A stretch of DNA of 37,340 nucleotides from Planctomycetales bacterium (GTDB lineage: Bacteria > Planctomycetota > Planctomycetia > Isosphaerales > Isosphaeraceae): positions 1 to 37,340 of the forward strand of contig DAIDHB010000373.1 of NCBI GenBank assembly GCA_027452145.1, given 5' to 3'. The notes below the pieces were generated by a model. It did no database searches and was not told the origin of the DNA. It saw only the letters and a program-made list of their open reading frames with translations. Positions 23,903 through 32,209 of this stretch are shown here, piece after piece (the stretch's first letter is position 1; every line of letters begins with the position of its first letter). Made by a program: the position numbers and the translations under genes.

Positions 23903-25205
23903 TCTCGGCCTCGACCCAGTCGGTCGCGACCGACCCCGGCCAGACCGCCCGGACATCGGGATCGGCCCAGCCGAGCTGGGGGTCGGCGTCGAGAATCGCA
24001 CGGAGCCGACGAGTCCCCGGCCGCTCGATGGCCCCGCTGATGGGGCCCGAGACCGGCGGGAGCTCGAAGGAAAGCTCGGACCCGGGCTGCGCCCCCGGTC
24101 GCTCGCGCGGGAATCCCTGACCGCTGACGATCACCCTGCCCGCGGCGAGCCTACCTTCGACCCCTTCGAGCTCGATCGAGACGGCATGCGCCAGGTCGCA
24201 CGGGAGCGGGGTTGCGACGACCAGGCGGGGAGGATTGCGAAGGACCCAGTCATTTCCCAGCGAGACCAGGCGCGCGGGCGCTGATTCGTCGTGTTCGGTG
24301 GGTCGAAGTCGGATCGCCCCGGCGATCTCGGCATCGCGAGCGGCGTCGGGGAGCGTCAGGATCGCCTCGGGCCTCAGCACCGGGTCGAAGTCGAACGTGA
24401 ACGGCATGTGGGGCAGATCGAGCTCCCAGGCGTCGGGCAGGCCGGCGGTGCGGACTCGCGACTGGAGCACCAGCCGATGCGGCCCGTTGGTCGGGAAGTC
24501 GTCCGGGAGGATCGAGAAGGCGACCTCGCCGCCGCCGCGGGTCCAGGGGGAGGCGTTCTCGATGGTCGCGCGGCGGGCGCCGACGACCCGGTGCGACCAT
24601 TCGAGGTCCGCCGCCCGGATCCGCTCGTCGTCGTCCTCCGCTCCGAGGAACGGCACGCCGTAGCTCGCGCGAAACGGGATCTCGGCGTGGAGTGCGCGGG
24701 GATAGCGGCGGCGGGCCTTCCATTCCACGGCGAAGCCCCGGCGGACGACGGCCTTCTCCTCCTCGGCGACCAGTTGGTTGCCCTTCCAGAGCCGGGCCAG
24801 CGCGCGGCCGGCGGCGTCGCGCGAAGTGTCCGAGCCGGGCGTGCTGAAGATCCGGAGTAATTCCCAGGCACCCTCGCGGCCGAACGCGGCGGCGGCCTCG
24901 ATCTCGTCGGGCGTGACGTCGGGGTCGGCCAGGCGGGCGACGGCCCGGCGTGCCCGCAGGCTCCAGCGGAGCCGGCGTCCGCCGCCGATCCCAAGGATCA
25001 GGGCGAGCACGAGCCACACGGCCGACCGCGGCTCGCGCATCCAGTGGCGGCGGGTCCTTGGCTCTCCCCCGGCGGCCTGCCCGCCCCGGCCGGGGGCGGG
25101 TCTTCTTTCGGGGACAGGACGAGGACCCTCCGCCTGGGCCCAGAGAGGGAGCGGCATCCTGTCGCGGCCGTCGGGATCGGCCGCGGCGCGTCCGTCGTGC
25201 TTCAT
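23889..25205 (-). CDS. Hypothetical membrane-anchored protein
   Basis: I recognise no family. The 438-residue product begins with about 60 polar, Arg/Pro-rich residues, then one hydrophobic helix (about 63-80, AVWLVLALILGIGGG), then a soluble part. The first soluble ~70 residues look helical (ADPDVTPDEIEAAAAFGRE) and the remainder rich in beta strands, with repeated phrases on amounts such as RLVLQSRVRTAGLPDAWELDL. No catalytic motif is visible. Its ATG follows immediately on the TAG of the upstream gene (TAGATG), so the pair is probably translated in a coupled manner. The 3' end overlaps pdxA by 14 bases tail to tail, giving the two transcripts complementary ends. Confidence 0.65.
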   Translation of the reverse strand: MKHDGRAAADPDGRDRMPLPLWAQAEGPRPVPERRPAPGRGGQAAGGEPRTRRHWMREPRSAVWLVLALILGIGGGRRLRWSLRARRAVARLADPDVTPDEIEAAAAFGREGAWELLRIFSTPGSDTSRDAAGRALARLWKGNQLVAEEEKAVVRRGFAVEWKARRRYPRALHAEIPFRASYGVPFLGAEDDDERIRAADLEWSHRVVGARRATIENASPWTRGGGEVAFSILPDDFPTNGPHRLVLQSRVRTAGLPDAWELDLPHMPFTFDFDPVLRPEAILTLPDAARDAEIAGAIRLRPTEHDESAPARLVSLGNDWVLRNPPRLVVATPLPCDLAHAVSIELEGVEGRLAAGRVIVSGQGFPRERPGAQPGSELSFELPPVSGPISGAIERPGTRRLRAILDADPQLGWADPDVRAVWPGSVATDWVEAEIIRR

Positions 25206-26018
25206 CTAGAGTGTCCGCCGCCGATTCGAGAGGGGGACGCGGCCGGGCGTGGTCCGCGGGGCCGGAGTCGCCGCCGGCGCGTCATCGGGCGAAGGCGAGG
25301 TCCCTGGTGTCGTGCGCGGGCGCGTCTCCGGCCGCCGGGATCGCTCGGCCGGTTGCCCGGGGAATGGACCCTCGTCGCCGGCCGGGGCCTCGGGCTTCTC
25401 CTCGATGATCGTGGGCTTCCGCATCCGAGGCCCCTCCTCCTCGACGAGAATCGAGTCGGTCAACTCGTCGACGGCGTCCTGCACGTCGTGCAGGTCGCGG
25501 TGCAGGGTCCGCAGCTCCGACCAGATCCGGTCCAGCGGGTCGTCCGAACCTTCCTTGTCGGTGATGATGAGGAGATTGTCCTCCGGCACGACGCGATACG
25601 TCAGCTTCACCTGGTCGAGCAGGAGCTTCAGCCCCGTCTTGAGCCGCGCGCCATCCAGCTCGAGCTGCACCGTGTCCTTGGGTTCGATCTCCTGTCGCTC
25701 CAGCGCAGCCAGGTCGAGTACGACCGAGACGCCCAGCGATCGCCTGAGCCGGACGCAGACCTCGGAGAGCGGGGTCGCGCGATCGAAATCGAAGCGGAAT
25801 GGCCGGAGCAAAACGTCCTGGACCGAAGCCGCCCGTCCGGCCGCGGGTGCGCCGTCGGACTTCGGTCCTGGCCGCGTCGTTTCGATCCCGTCATCGCCGC
25901 CCACTCGAGCGGCGGCTCCGGGCCGGTCCTGGGCGTGGATGATCAACCGCCCGGAGACCGCCAGCCCGAGCACGAAACCCACCAGCACCAGCGTCGCGAG
26001 ATAGGCCCTGCGATTCAT
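25206..26018 (-). CDS. Exported protein with STN-like (secretin N-terminal) domain
   Basis: A 270-residue protein. The start at 26018 has AAGGGACG upstream and opens on a signal sequence or anchor (MNRRAYLATLVLVGFVLGLA). Residues about 65-160 resemble the short STN domain of secretins and TonB receptors: ATPLSEVCVRLRRSLGVSVV, then GARLKTGLKLLLDQVKLTY, then VPEDNLLIIT. The rest is charged, Pro-rich and disordered, with no secretin channel or TonB barrel. Such stand-alone STN proteins are frequent in planctomycetes; the role is unknown. It abuts the next gene (TAG directly followed by ATG) and probably forms a complex or pathway with it. Confidence 0.7.
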   Translation of the reverse strand: MNRRAYLATLVLVGFVLGLAVSGRLIIHAQDRPGAAARVGGDDGIETTRPGPKSDGAPAAGRAASVQDVLLRPFRFDFDRATPLSEVCVRLRRSLGVSVVLDLAALERQEIEPKDTVQLELDGARLKTGLKLLLDQVKLTYRVVPEDNLLIITDKEGSDDPLDRIWSELRTLHRDLHDVQDAVDELTDSILVEEEGPRMRKPTIIEEKPEAPAGDEGPFPGQPAERSRRPETRPRTTPGTSPSPDDAPAATPAPRTTPGRVPLSNRRRTL

Positions 26019-26215
26019 GCCGCGTCCCTTCGGGTCGGGATCCTTCGAGTCGGGAATGCGGACCGCCCTCGCGGCCATCCGATTCACACACGCCCCGTCC
26101 GTGGCGACGCGATTATTCTACTGCCGGGCCCCGGATGCGGCCAGCGAGGTTCGATCGCGGCACGGCCCGCGACTTCCGGTAAGACGATCAACGGACGCTG
26201 CCGCCGTTGCGGTTT

Positions 26216-27328
26216 TCAGGACACGACCCCGGCCTCGACGGCCGCGTCGACCTCCTCGCGCGAGGGGAAACCGAAGTCCGTTCGATCGAGCACCAGCGCC
26301 GCCGCCGCGGAGGCCCGCCGGGCGGCGGCGGCCAGTCGAGATGGTTCGATGGCCCGCATGCGACCATCCCAGCCGGAATCCACGAGAGTCGCGAGCAACG
26401 TCGCACCGAACGCCTCGCCCGCGCGGTTGGTGTCCCGGGGCGGATGCGTCCGCGCGAATGCCGGGACATGCAGGCTCGTCCGCTCGCCTTCCAGGCTCGA
26501 GAAAGACAGCTCGATCCCCCGCGGGCCGTCGGTCACGGCGACGATCGGGATCCGATCGCCGGGAATCTGGCGGCCCTCGAGCGCCGTCCATTCGGAACGA
26601 TTGCAGCTCAGGATATCGACCGACGAGGCGAATTCCGCCAGCGGAACCGCGCGGTCGGTCATGTTCCGCATGGCGGGGGCGAGAAAGCGGGTCCGCGCGC
26701 CGGGAGCGGCGAGCAACGGCCTGGCCAGGCGGTTCGGCAGTCCGGCGACGACCCGAATCTCGCAGGGACGGGCGGCATCCGGCGTGAGGGAATCCGGGTC
26801 GATCGCCGCGTGGCACCCGCGGAACCCGACCGCCAGCTTGTCGCCGAACTCGCCGCTGGTGACGAGCAGCGTCCAGTCGGCCGGACGATCGGCCACAGTC
26901 ACCGGATCGTGGTCGATCCCGTACTGCGCGAGGAGTCGAGCAATCACCCGGCTGGTCACATCCGACTCGGCTCCCAGGGCCGAATGAAGCGAGCCGCCGA
27001 GCGCGGCGGCGTAGCCCGCGCCCATGCCGCCGAGGTCGTCCTGCGAGGCGGTCGCGCATAGCTCGAACCGACCCTTCAGGCCGGGTCGCAGGCAATGGCC
27101 CAGCCGCACCTGCCCGAGCGGGCCGGTCCAGTCCGACGGCGGCTCGATCGCGATCACCAGTCCGTCCGGGTCAACGAGCTCGATCCCCTGGCCGCCGGTG
27201 AACTTCCACTCGCCGTCGACGCTCTGGTCCAGAGGAAGGCCGGAGGGACCATTCAGGATCGGCCGGTCGACCCGCAGGACCCGGTCAAGATACGCCGGGC
27301 CGAAGACGACGATACGCGACCCACTCAT
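26216..27328 (-). CDS. PfkB-family carbohydrate kinase-like protein with altered catalytic motif
   Basis: A 370-residue ribokinase-fold protein. The N-terminus IVVFGPAYLDRVLRVD and the GG-containing stretch (TGGQGIEL) match the PfkB sugar-binding part, and IPIVAVTDGPRGIEL matches the nucleotide-site strand. The second signature, normally DTTGAGD with the catalytic Asp, reads DTNRAGEAF (26408-26434), with Glu (26414-26416) at the catalytic position and Arg in place of Gly in the anion hole. The enzyme may be weak, altered or a binding protein. The start at 27328 is supported by the family N-terminus; the ribosome site is weak. It is divergent from the RNase Z gene, and the two share a small AT-rich promoter region. 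Confidence 0.78.
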   Translation of the reverse strand: MSGSRIVVFGPAYLDRVLRVDRPILNGPSGLPLDQSVDGEWKFTGGQGIELVDPDGLVIAIEPPSDWTGPLGQVRLGHCLRPGLKGRFELCATASQDDLGGMGAGYAAALGGSLHSALGAESDVTSRVIARLLAQYGIDHDPVTVADRPADWTLLVTSGEFGDKLAVGFRGCHAAIDPDSLTPDAARPCEIRVVAGLPNRLARPLLAAPGARTRFLAPAMRNMTDRAVPLAEFASSVDILSCNRSEWTALEGRQIPGDRIPIVAVTDGPRGIELSFSSLEGERTSLHVPAFARTHPPRDTNRAGEAFGATLLATLVDSGWDGRMRAIEPSRLAAAARRASAAAALVLDRTDFGFPSREEVDAAVEAGVVS

Positions 27329-27411
27329 TGAACAGGGTGCTCCGGGGCCCGCGATCGGCGAGGGGCGGCACGCAGGCTGCTGGCCGTGGTTCCGTCCGTC
27401 GCGACCGCTGG

Positions 27412-27419
27412 ATTATACT
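27412..27419. promoter_or_regulatory. Shared -10 island between the PfkB-like gene and the RNase Z gene
   Basis: In GC-rich surroundings the sequence ATTATACT reads as a perfect TATAAT on the minus strand (27417-27412) and as TATACT on the plus strand (27414-27419). Each divergent gene could use it as a -10. Convincing -35 elements are lacking, with TTCCGT on the plus strand 18 bases away the best. Confidence 0.4.
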
Positions 27420-27423
27420 CGTC

Positions 27424-27451
27424 TGTCCGTTGTCCGTGGTCCGCTGTCCGT
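27424..27451 (+). repeat. Four tandem 7-bp units
   Basis: TGTCCGT, TGTCCGT, GGTCCGC and TGTCCGT follow one another without gap in the divergent intergenic region, just beside the -10 island. Confidence 0.7.
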
Positions 27452-27528
27452 CGCCAGGGCCCCGCACGACGCCAGGCCTTCGGAATCCGCTTCAGCGAAC
27501 GACGGGTAACGGATCAGGGACCACGCCG

Positions 27529-28398
27529 ATGGAATCTTCAGTCGAATCGCTCGATCACCCGGTCGACAACGCGCCGGTGCGGACGCTCCGGCACCAGAAC
27601 ATCACGGTCGAGGGCTACTCGCGGGCGGCCGTGCAGACGTACTGGCGGATCCCCGAGCTGAAGATCGGTTTCGACCTGGGTGTGCAGCCGTGGTCGTTCA
27701 TGACGACGCCCACCTGGTTCCTTAGCCACACTCACCTCGATCACGTGGCCGCGCTTCCCGTGCTTGTGGCGCGCCGGCGGATGATGAAGATGGAGCCGCC
27801 AACCATCTACATGCCGGCCGAGGCGGTGGACGGCGTTCACGCGGTGCTGCGGGCGTTCCAGCGGCTGGATCGCGGGCGGATGCCGTGCGAGCTGATCGGG
27901 CTGAATGCCGACGACGAGGTCGAGCTCTCGCGTGAGCTGGTGGTCCGGGCGTTTGCGACGCGGCACACGATCCCCTCGCTGGGCTACCTGGTCTGGGAGC
28001 GGCGGAAGAAGCTGAAGCCCGAGTATCAGGAGCTCACCGGCGAGCAGATCCGCGACCTTCGGATGTCGGGCGTGGAGGTGTCGGCCGAGCTCCGCGTGCC
28101 GAAGGTGGCGTACCTGGGCGACACCTCGCCCCCGGGCCTGGACATCTTCCCCGAGACGTATCGGGCGCAGATTCTGATCGTCGAGATGACGTTCGTCGCC
28201 GCCAACGAGCGAGCGTCGGTGATCCACAAGTACGGCCACACCCACCTCGACGACCTGATCGAACGGGCCGATCGGTTCGAGAACGAGGTGATCATCGCGT
28301 CGCACTTCAGCACGCGGCTGCACCCCGACCAGATCGTCCGGATCGTCGAGAAGCGGCTGCCCGATTCGCTGAAGGGGCGGCTGAAGGTCTGGCTCTGA
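27529..28398 (+). CDS. Ribonuclease Z (MBL-fold tRNA 3'-processing endonuclease)
   Basis: A 289-residue metallo-beta-lactamase protein expected to cut the 3' trailer from tRNA precursors. Metal ligands: SHTHLDHVAALP (HxHxDH), His in FATRHTIPSLGY, Asp in YLGDTS, and His in ASHFSTRL. VRTLRHQNITVEGYS near the N-terminus closely recalls the plant cytosolic short tRNase Z (TRZ1) more than E. coli ElaC, as I remember those sequences. RKKLKPEYQELTGEQI and GHTHLDDLI also fit RNase Z. The ATG at 27529 was chosen because the family N-terminus begins there; the frame extends to 27328 through repeats and promoter sequence. It is monocistronic and converges with the low-complexity protein gene. Confidence 0.85.
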   Translation: MESSVESLDHPVDNAPVRTLRHQNITVEGYSRAAVQTYWRIPELKIGFDLGVQPWSFMTTPTWFLSHTHLDHVAALPVLVARRRMMKMEPPTIYMPAEAVDGVHAVLRAFQRLDRGRMPCELIGLNADDEVELSRELVVRAFATRHTIPSLGYLVWERRKKLKPEYQELTGEQIRDLRMSGVEVSAELRVPKVAYLGDTSPPGLDIFPETYRAQILIVEMTFVAANERASVIHKYGHTHLDDLIERADRFENEVIIASHFSTRLHPDQIVRIVEKRLPDSLKGRLKVWL

Positions 28399-28452
28399 GT
28401 TTGAGACTGCCGGAGGTCCCAGGCCCATTTGTCAGACGATCCCAGCTCGGGA

Positions 28453-28489
28453 GTCCGGTGCAATTCCTCCCTTTGAAGGGGCACCGGAC
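28453..28489. terminator. Bidirectional hairpin between convergent genes
   Basis: GTCCGGTGC (28453-28461) pairs perfectly with GCACCGGAC (28481-28489), and a smaller CCC/GGG helix lies inside. It separates the RNase Z gene stop (28398) from the minus-strand stop at 28508, so it could end both transcripts. Confidence 0.5.
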
Positions 28490-28507
28490 GCCCAGGCGAA
28501 CCGACTT

Positions 28508-29911
28508 TCAAACGCCGGCAGGCTCGCGCCGCGGGTCGTGGCTGGGGTCGGCTGGACTGTCCGGGTCTGCCTCGGCGCTCGACCGCACGCGGCTCGGATC
28601 GCGGAGGGCCAGCCGGAGGCCGCCCACCGCGACGGCCGCCGCGCCGAAGGCCGTTGATAGCGTGCTGTCGTCCTCGGCATCGGGCCCGAGGGTCTCGCCG
28701 TTGTCAGCCAGGCTGGTGATGGCGGCGTCGAGGATCTCGGCATCGGGATCCACCCGGCCGTCGGGGTGCAGGCGCTCGGGGTCGATCCAGTATGCCGAGC
28801 CGTCGGGCCTCCTGCTGGATTCGCTTCCGCCGCCCTGCGTGCCGCCGTCGGGTGAGGCCGGGTTGGCGCTGCCGCCCTGCCCGGCGCCGGACTGTCCCTT
28901 GGCGCCGCCGTTCCCGTGGGATCCGACCTGGCCCGAGTTGCCGCCCGACTGGGTCTTCGCCCCCGGGCTGGCCGGGACGTTTGGCGTGGTCGACTCGATG
29001 CCCTGGGTGGTCTCGCCGCCGGCCCCGCGCTGCTGACCCTGGGCGGTCGAGCCGCCCGACTGGCCCGGCGCCGCGCCCTGGCCGGGCGTGCCGGATTCAC
29101 CTGCCCCCTCCTCGCCGCCCGGAGGCGTCATGGCGTTCTGCTGCGGGGCGGTCTCGTCCTGCTGCATCTGGGCCGGCGGGCCGAAGGGCTGGTGCGCCTG
29201 CACCGGCGGGGGCTGGACCGGCTCGATCTCCTCGGTGATGGTCGGGCCGACCGGACCGGTCGCGATCGGCTCCTCGACCGCCGTGCCATTGAGCGAGCCG
29301 TTCGCCGCCTGGCCGAAGTGCGTGAGCGTCGGCGGGCCCCACTGGGGGTTGGGCATCTGCATCATCGTGTTCGTGTTGAACGGCAGCAGCGTGCTGCCGA
29401 GGTGGAACAACCCCGGCGGCAGCGGCGGCGGCGTGATCCAGACCGTGCCCTCATCATTGGTCCCGTTGTTCAGCGGCGTCTCCAGCCCGGTGATCCGCGG
29501 CGCGAGCAGCGGCGTGATCGGCAGCGACAGCAGGCCGTTCGACGCCGTGATCGGGCTGGGAGTCTCGTACACGTTGGCCGTGACCTGAGACAGGTTCGCC
29601 AGCAGGTCGTTGATCGGGACCTGCGACTGGAGATAGTCGATACCGCCGGTGGTCCGGGTCACCACGGTGCTGCCCGCCCCCGCAGGCCCGGCGAAGCCGC
29701 CGGTCTCGCCGACTCCCGCCGTTGCTCCAACCGCTTGCGGAACCGAGGTTTCCGAGGACGTCGTGGCCTGGACGGCCGAGAGGAGCTGGCGCGACTCCAG
29801 CTCATCCGGCTCGCAGACGAAATGGTGGCGGTTCGAGGGACGCTCGTCTTCCAGCTCGAGCAGGCTGGCCAGCACCGACTCGTCCCTGTCCGGCTCGTTG
29901 GTGTTCATCAT
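28508..29911 (-). CDS. Low-complexity exported protein, LE-x-R-x-LLS motif and C-terminal GG hydrophobic motif
   Basis: I know no family for this 467-residue protein. The N-terminus is acidic and then carries LESRQLLS (residues 38-45). The middle is rich in Pro, Gln, Gly, Ser and Thr; the Gly/Gln part (about 260-380) is clearly disordered. Near the C-terminus a short hydrophobic run, AFGAAAVAVGGLRLAL, is followed by charged residues, and a similar element ends the protein at 35203-36336. No enzyme motif is visible. Likely a surface or matrix protein. GGGAGCT precedes the ATG pair at 29911/29908. It diverges from the ECF sigma factor gene with 220 bases between, which makes it a reasonable candidate target of that factor. 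Confidence 0.7.
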   Translation of the reverse strand: MMNTNEPDRDESVLASLLELEDERPSNRHHFVCEPDELESRQLLSAVQATTSSETSVPQAVGATAGVGETGGFAGPAGAGSTVVTRTTGGIDYLQSQVPINDLLANLSQVTANVYETPSPITASNGLLSLPITPLLAPRITGLETPLNNGTNDEGTVWITPPPLPPGLFHLGSTLLPFNTNTMMQMPNPQWGPPTLTHFGQAANGSLNGTAVEEPIATGPVGPTITEEIEPVQPPPVQAHQPFGPPAQMQQDETAPQQNAMTPPGGEEGAGESGTPGQGAAPGQSGGSTAQGQQRGAGGETTQGIESTTPNVPASPGAKTQSGGNSGQVGSHGNGGAKGQSGAGQGGSANPASPDGGTQGGGSESSRRPDGSAYWIDPERLHPDGRVDPDAEILDAAITSLADNGETLGPDAEDDSTLSTAFGAAAVAVGGLRLALRDPSRVRSSAEADPDSPADPSHDPRREPAGV

Positions 29912-30072
29912 GAGCTCCCGCGTTCCTGGACCCGAGAGAGGTCTTTTCGTGGAGGAGAAGTGGTATATCTCGATGCTTACCTATCCAGGTGCAAGAAGCG
30001 GGCCAATCCCGGGAGGTCCCGCCGGGCCGTCCGTTTCCGGGCCGCGAGCCATTATTCTGGAATCGTCCGGGA

Positions 30073-30100
30073 TTGGTGGGGGCGGGTCGGTGCATAGAAA
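30073..30100 (+). promoter_or_regulatory. Candidate promoter for the ECF sigma factor gene
   Basis: TTGGTG (30073-30078) and TAGAAA (30095-30100) are 16 bases apart, giving a leader of about 25 bases. On the other strand there is only a weak TTGCAC ... GATATA match for the divergent gene. Confidence 0.35.
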
Positions 30101-30131
30101 GGGTGAAGTCCACGAGGTTGGGAGCCCTGGG

Positions 30132-31442
30132 ATGAATCCAATCGGCATGGGAAGGGGTGCGGCGGCGGTCGCTTGCGTGCTGCGGGACGGGACGGCGAGC
30201 GGCCTGACCGACGCCGAGCTGCTCACGCGGTTCACCGGCGCCGCGGGCGACTCGGGCGAGGTTGCGTTCGCAGTCCTCGTGGCCCGGCACGGGCCGATGG
30301 TCCTGAACGTCTGCCGGCGGATCCTCCGCGACCCGACCGAGGCCGATGATGCGTTCCAGGCGACTTTTCTGGTCCTGGCAAGGCGGGCGGCCGCGGTCCG
30401 CGTGGGCCATTCGCTCGGGCCGTGGCTGCACGGCGTCAGCAGGCGGGTGGCGCGGCGGCTCCAGTCCGTGGCGACCCGGCGATCCGCGATCCATCTCGAC
30501 GGGGATCGTCTCCGGTCGATCGCCGGCCGGGGCGAGTCGAGCCCGGAAGGGATCGAGCGGCGGATCGACGTCCTTGCGGCGCTCGACGCCCTGCCCGCCG
30601 CCTTCCGCGACGCGCTGGCCCTTTGCTACCTCGAGGGCCTCACCCATGAGGAAGCCGCCGCCCGGCTGGGCTGCCCGGTCGGCACGGTCCGCAGCCGCCT
30701 GGCTCGCGGTCGTGCCCTGCTGAGGGACCGGCTGGCGGGTCCGGACGAGTCCCGCTCGGAACTCGCGTCCGGAGCCGGCCTCCTGGTTGTTTCTCCGTCC
30801 CTGATCCAGTCCACGGCCCGCGCCGCGGCGCTCGTCGCGACCGGCGGCTCCGCCTTCGGGGTCGTTCCGGCCCGGGTCGTCGAGCTCACCACGGGAGTCA
30901 TCGCCACCATGTACCGAACCAGGATTGTGTCCGCCCTCGCCGTCGCCGCGCTTGCATCGGTTGCCGTCCTCGGGGCCTGGGCTGGGCCCAATGACGAGAA
31001 TCGTACCGGCCGGGCCGCGGCGGGAGGGCCGCCATCGCCGGCCTCGCGTACCGGCCGCCAGGACGCGGCCGACGGCCGAACGACGAAGGCCGCCCCCGAG
31101 CTGCCGGCCGACTTCCCCGCCTTCGTGGTCGAGACCGTCCCGCGGCTGGGCGACGTGGATGTGGACGCCTCGACCACGAAGGAGATCCGCGTCACCTTCA
31201 GCAAGCCGATGATGGACGGGTCGTGGTCGTTCACGTCCGGGAATGTCTACGCGACCCCCGAGGCGACAGGCAAGATCCACTACCTCAAGGATGGGCGGAC
31301 CTGCGTCATGCCGTGCAGGCTCGAGCCGGGCAAGACCTACGTGATGGGGATCAACGGCGGCCGGTTCAACAAATTCAAGGAGAAGAACGGTACACCCGCC
31401 CTGCCCTCCTCGATCGCGTTCCGCACCCGGGTTGCCAGGTAA
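30132..31442 (+). CDS. Membrane-tethered ECF sigma factor with extracytoplasmic Ig-like domain
   Basis: A 436-residue protein. Residues about 30-115 contain sigma region 2 (FAVLVARHGPMVLNVCRRIL, DDAFQATFLVLARRA), and about 150-200 sigma region 4 (LPAAFRDALALCYLEGLTHE, VGTVRSRLARGRALLRDRL). After a linker comes one transmembrane helix (about 264-283, IVSALAVAALASVAVLGAW), then a Pro/Ala/Thr-rich stretch, then a C-terminal Ig-like domain (about 330-436, VETVPRLGDVDVDASTTKEI, TFSKPMM, LEPGKTYVM) of the SbsA/Big_5 type. The sensor would thus be outside and the sigma domains inside, in one chain; no anti-sigma gene is adjacent. Planctomycetes are known for ECF factors with such extensions. The ATG at 30132 has GGGAG at good spacing. 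Confidence 0.87.
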   Translation: MNPIGMGRGAAAVACVLRDGTASGLTDAELLTRFTGAAGDSGEVAFAVLVARHGPMVLNVCRRILRDPTEADDAFQATFLVLARRAAAVRVGHSLGPWLHGVSRRVARRLQSVATRRSAIHLDGDRLRSIAGRGESSPEGIERRIDVLAALDALPAAFRDALALCYLEGLTHEEAAARLGCPVGTVRSRLARGRALLRDRLAGPDESRSELASGAGLLVVSPSLIQSTARAAALVATGGSAFGVVPARVVELTTGVIATMYRTRIVSALAVAALASVAVLGAWAGPNDENRTGRAAAGGPPSPASRTGRQDAADGRTTKAAPELPADFPAFVVETVPRLGDVDVDASTTKEIRVTFSKPMMDGSWSFTSGNVYATPEATGKIHYLKDGRTCVMPCRLEPGKTYVMGINGGRFNKFKEKNGTPALPSSIAFRTRVAR

Positions 31443-31633
31443 GGAACGATTCCCTGCGTCACCGATTCCGCCCGTCGACCTGCCATCGCTCACCGACCGG
31501 GGTACTGGCCGATCGGCGGGCGGTGCCTGTCTGGCCCTGCGGAACGGATTTCCGCCGGGTCTCGCGACGCCCCGACGACCTCGGCGCGCAACACGAACGC
31601 CGACCGCTTGATGGAGAAACGAACACCACCGCG

Positions 31634-31747
31634 CCTGCCCATCGGGCAGGAATTGGGTTCGTTTTGCTCAAATCCACCCCCTGGGACGCCCTTTCGGCGC
31701 CGAAACCGTCGAACGCGTATGAAGGAAATATGAAGATTGGGTTCGTT
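31634..31747. repeat. Hairpin plus two copies of ATTGGGTTCGTT
   Basis: CCTGCCC-ATC-GGGCAGG (31634-31650) is a perfect 7-bp hairpin directly followed by ATTGGGTTCGTT (31652-31663). The same 12 bases recur at 31736-31747. The hairpin could also end the ECF sigma transcript. Confidence 0.6.
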
Positions 31748-32070
31748 CGCGCGATTTCGGGGTGGTTGGAGCCCTCGAGAACCCGCCCGGGACCAAATGC
31801 ACTCATCTTGACCCTGTTGCAAGCAACAAGGCGCTGATCTAGCAGGAGCCCGCAATTTGCCTGCCCGCGACGCATGCAGCGCGGTCCGCTGGGGATTCCC
31901 GCAGTCCACCTCTCGCACCATCGTGGATGCACCGCCATCCCGGGCGGGATAGCCTTATTAACCGACGACCAAATTGCCAAGGAGCGATTGACTGACCGAC
32001 ATCCTATATAGACGCTTGCTGCGCGGTTTTATTCCCACTTTTTTTGGAAATCTCTTTTTTTCGGTCCGGT

Positions 32071-32098
32071 TGTGCCGGGTGAGCCGCCGGGTTATGCC
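32071..32098 (+). repeat. Degenerate copy of the palindromic element
   Basis: The right half, GTGAGCCGCCGGGTTATGCC, matches the right flank of the perfect copy at 32161-32180 at most positions; the left half has decayed. Confidence 0.35.
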
Positions 32099-32105
32099 TG
32101 GAACC

Positions 32106-32121
32106 GGCGATGGACATCGCC
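32106..32121 (+). repeat. Short palindromic element, copy A
   Basis: GGCGAT-GGAC-ATCGCC is a 6-bp stem with a 4-base loop. The left flank GGAACC resembles that of copy B. Confidence 0.6.
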
Positions 32122-32160
32122 AGATTGCCCGAAGCGAAGGGCCTCGGTCGGCCTGGCGAA

Positions 32161-32180
32161 CCGGCGACGTGAGTCGCCGG
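32161..32180 (+). repeat. Short palindromic element, copy B
   Basis: CCGGCGAC-GTGA-GTCGCCGG is a perfect 8-bp stem with a 4-base loop, preceded by GGCGAA and followed by GTCA. The copy at 37262-37281 has the same stem and flanks. Confidence 0.75.
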
Positions 32181-32209
32181 GTCATCCACAGGGGCAGGTG
32201 CCATCGCAC

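Noticed and set aside
31459..31980. Overlapping open frames in the 1-kb gap
   Set aside because: They run through direct repeats and hairpins, lack ribosome sites and contain no domain; they look like translated repeat DNA.
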